Source: an uncultured Oscillospiraceae bacterium (GTDB lineage: Bacteria > Bacillota > Clostridia > Oscillospirales > Oscillospiraceae). Taken from it: DNA of 12,810 nt. The position numbers were made by a program, and so were the translations under genes. Of this stretch, positions 12,208 to 12,810 are shown in pieces. Location: assembly GCA_905236265.1 (NCBI GenBank), contig CAJOOV010000245.1, positions 1-12,810 on the forward strand. Reading direction: 5' to 3'. Under the pieces are notes generated by a model. It was not told where the DNA came from, searched no databases, and was given only the letters and a program-made list of their open reading frames with translations. Within the stretch, counting starts at the first letter, position 1; each line of letters starts with the position of its first letter.

Positions 12208-12810
12208 TCACAGTTTTCCGTACTGGAAGAGATCGCACTTCAGCATCCCGTTATACAGCTTCCGCTTTTTGGCTGCCCGCTGGCCATAGGCCTGCTCAAA
12301 CTCCGTATGGGAGGAGAGAATACTCACCCGCCACCCCTCAGGCAGCCGCCGCATGGCAGCGCCGAAGGTGTGGTAGAGCCGGGCGGCCTCCTCCTTTTCC
12401 AGAAGCCGCTCCCCGTAGGGGGGATTGGTCACCACCCGCCCGTAGGGCTCATGGGCATAGAACCGTCCGGCATCCGCCACCTCAAAGCGCACAGTGTCCT
12501 CCACCTCCGCCTTGACCGCATTGGATTGGGCGATTGCCACGGCGCCGGGGTCAATATCCCCGCCCCAGATGTCGTACACCCGGTCGTATTCCCCATCCAG
12601 CGCCTCCTCTACCGCATCCATCCAGAGTCCTGCATCCGCCAGCGCCCACTTCTGGGCGGCAAAGCTGCGGTTCAGCCCCGGCGCACGGTTTTTGGCGATC
12701 AGCGCGGCCTCAATACAAATGGTGCCTGAGCCGCAGAAGGGGTCGCAGAAGGGGTCGAGTCCCCGGTATTTGGACAGCAGCACCATTGCCGCTGCCAGTG
12801 TCTCCCGCAA
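12208..12810 (-). CDS. THUMP-type class I SAM-dependent RNA methyltransferase, partial
   Basis: The last 200 residues of an rRNA guanine-N2 methyltransferase of the RlmK/L (YpsC-like) family are present; the 5' part, with the THUMP RNA-binding domain, lies beyond the right edge. The first codon in view is TTG for leucine within LRETLAAAMVLL, not a start. SAM-binding motif I is DPFCGSGT (23-30). The acidic loop IWGGDIDPGAV (81-91) binds the ribose of SAM. The catalytic motif is TNPPYGERL (128-136), the N-P-P-Y signature of amino-methylating enzymes. The expected role is methylation of exocyclic N2 of a guanine in 23S rRNA; the exact site cannot be told here. The stop is 84 nt before the cysteine-rich protein, with no clear terminator in between, so the minus-strand genes may be partly co-transcribed. 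Confidence 0.9.
   Translation of the reverse strand: MRETLAAAMVLLSKYRGLDPFCDPFCGSGTICIEAALIAKNRAPGLNRSFAAQKWALADAGLWMDAVEEALDGEYDRVYDIWGGDIDPGAVAIAQSNAVKAEVEDTVRFEVADAGRFYAHEPYGRVVTNPPYGERLLEKEEAARLYHTFGAAMRRLPEGWRVSILSSHTEFEQAYGQRAAKKRKLYNGMLKCDLFQYGKL

Overview
The window looks like a piece of chromosome from a GC-rich, anaerobic Firmicute. Oscillospiraceae/Ruminococcaceae-type gut Clostridia are my best guess. The reasons are strong AGGAGG-type ribosome binding sites, many consensus or extended -10 promoters, tight intrinsic terminators between genes, and protein types typical of that group: a cytidylate kinase-like protein, a CarD-type regulator, a DUF815 AAA protein, a VUT-family transporter, and a threonyl-tRNA synthetase without a TGS domain. 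The taxonomic call is inference. No rRNA, tRNA, CRISPR array, transposase or phage gene was seen.

Layout. At the left edge a minus-strand gene start runs off the window (1-97), with its own promoter and a leader holding two hairpins. Two single-gene plus-strand units follow, each with promoter and terminator: a cytidylate kinase-like protein (332-970) and a CarD-like transcription factor (1134-1619). A bidirectional terminator separates them from a minus-strand pair, a VUT-family (queuosine-precursor type) transporter followed 3 nt later by an amidase-signature hydrolase (3923 to 1692). The leader of this pair folds into a pseudoknot-like element that resembles a preQ1 riboswitch. Upstream of it, also on the minus strand, are a DUF815 AAA+ ATPase (5259-4105) and an unrecognised membrane-anchored protein (5858-5325). 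The latter is divergent from thrS.

The plus-strand centre holds thrS (6079-7866) and a uridine phosphorylase, udp (7981-8754), each with its own strong promoter. They are followed by about 220 bp packed with nested perfect palindromes (8769-8988), the most unusual DNA in the window. Next come a 38-residue one-helix membrane protein (9032-9148) and a sugar-phosphate-type nucleotidyltransferase (9286-10194), whose promoter is embedded in the preceding terminator.

The right third is a minus-strand series: a THUMP-type rRNA guanine methyltransferase cut by the right edge (12810-12208), a 47-residue cysteine/glycine/asparagine-rich small protein (12123-11980), a transglutaminase-like cysteine hydrolase (11930-10914) and a DUF1349 jelly-roll protein (10858-10253). 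It ends at a strong bidirectional terminator shared with the nucleotidyltransferase.

Most of the window is housekeeping or conserved-hypothetical sequence. The items that deserve follow-up are the palindromic element, the candidate preQ1 switch controlling a transporter-amidase pair, the TGS-less ThrRS with no T-box, and the two very small membrane proteins.
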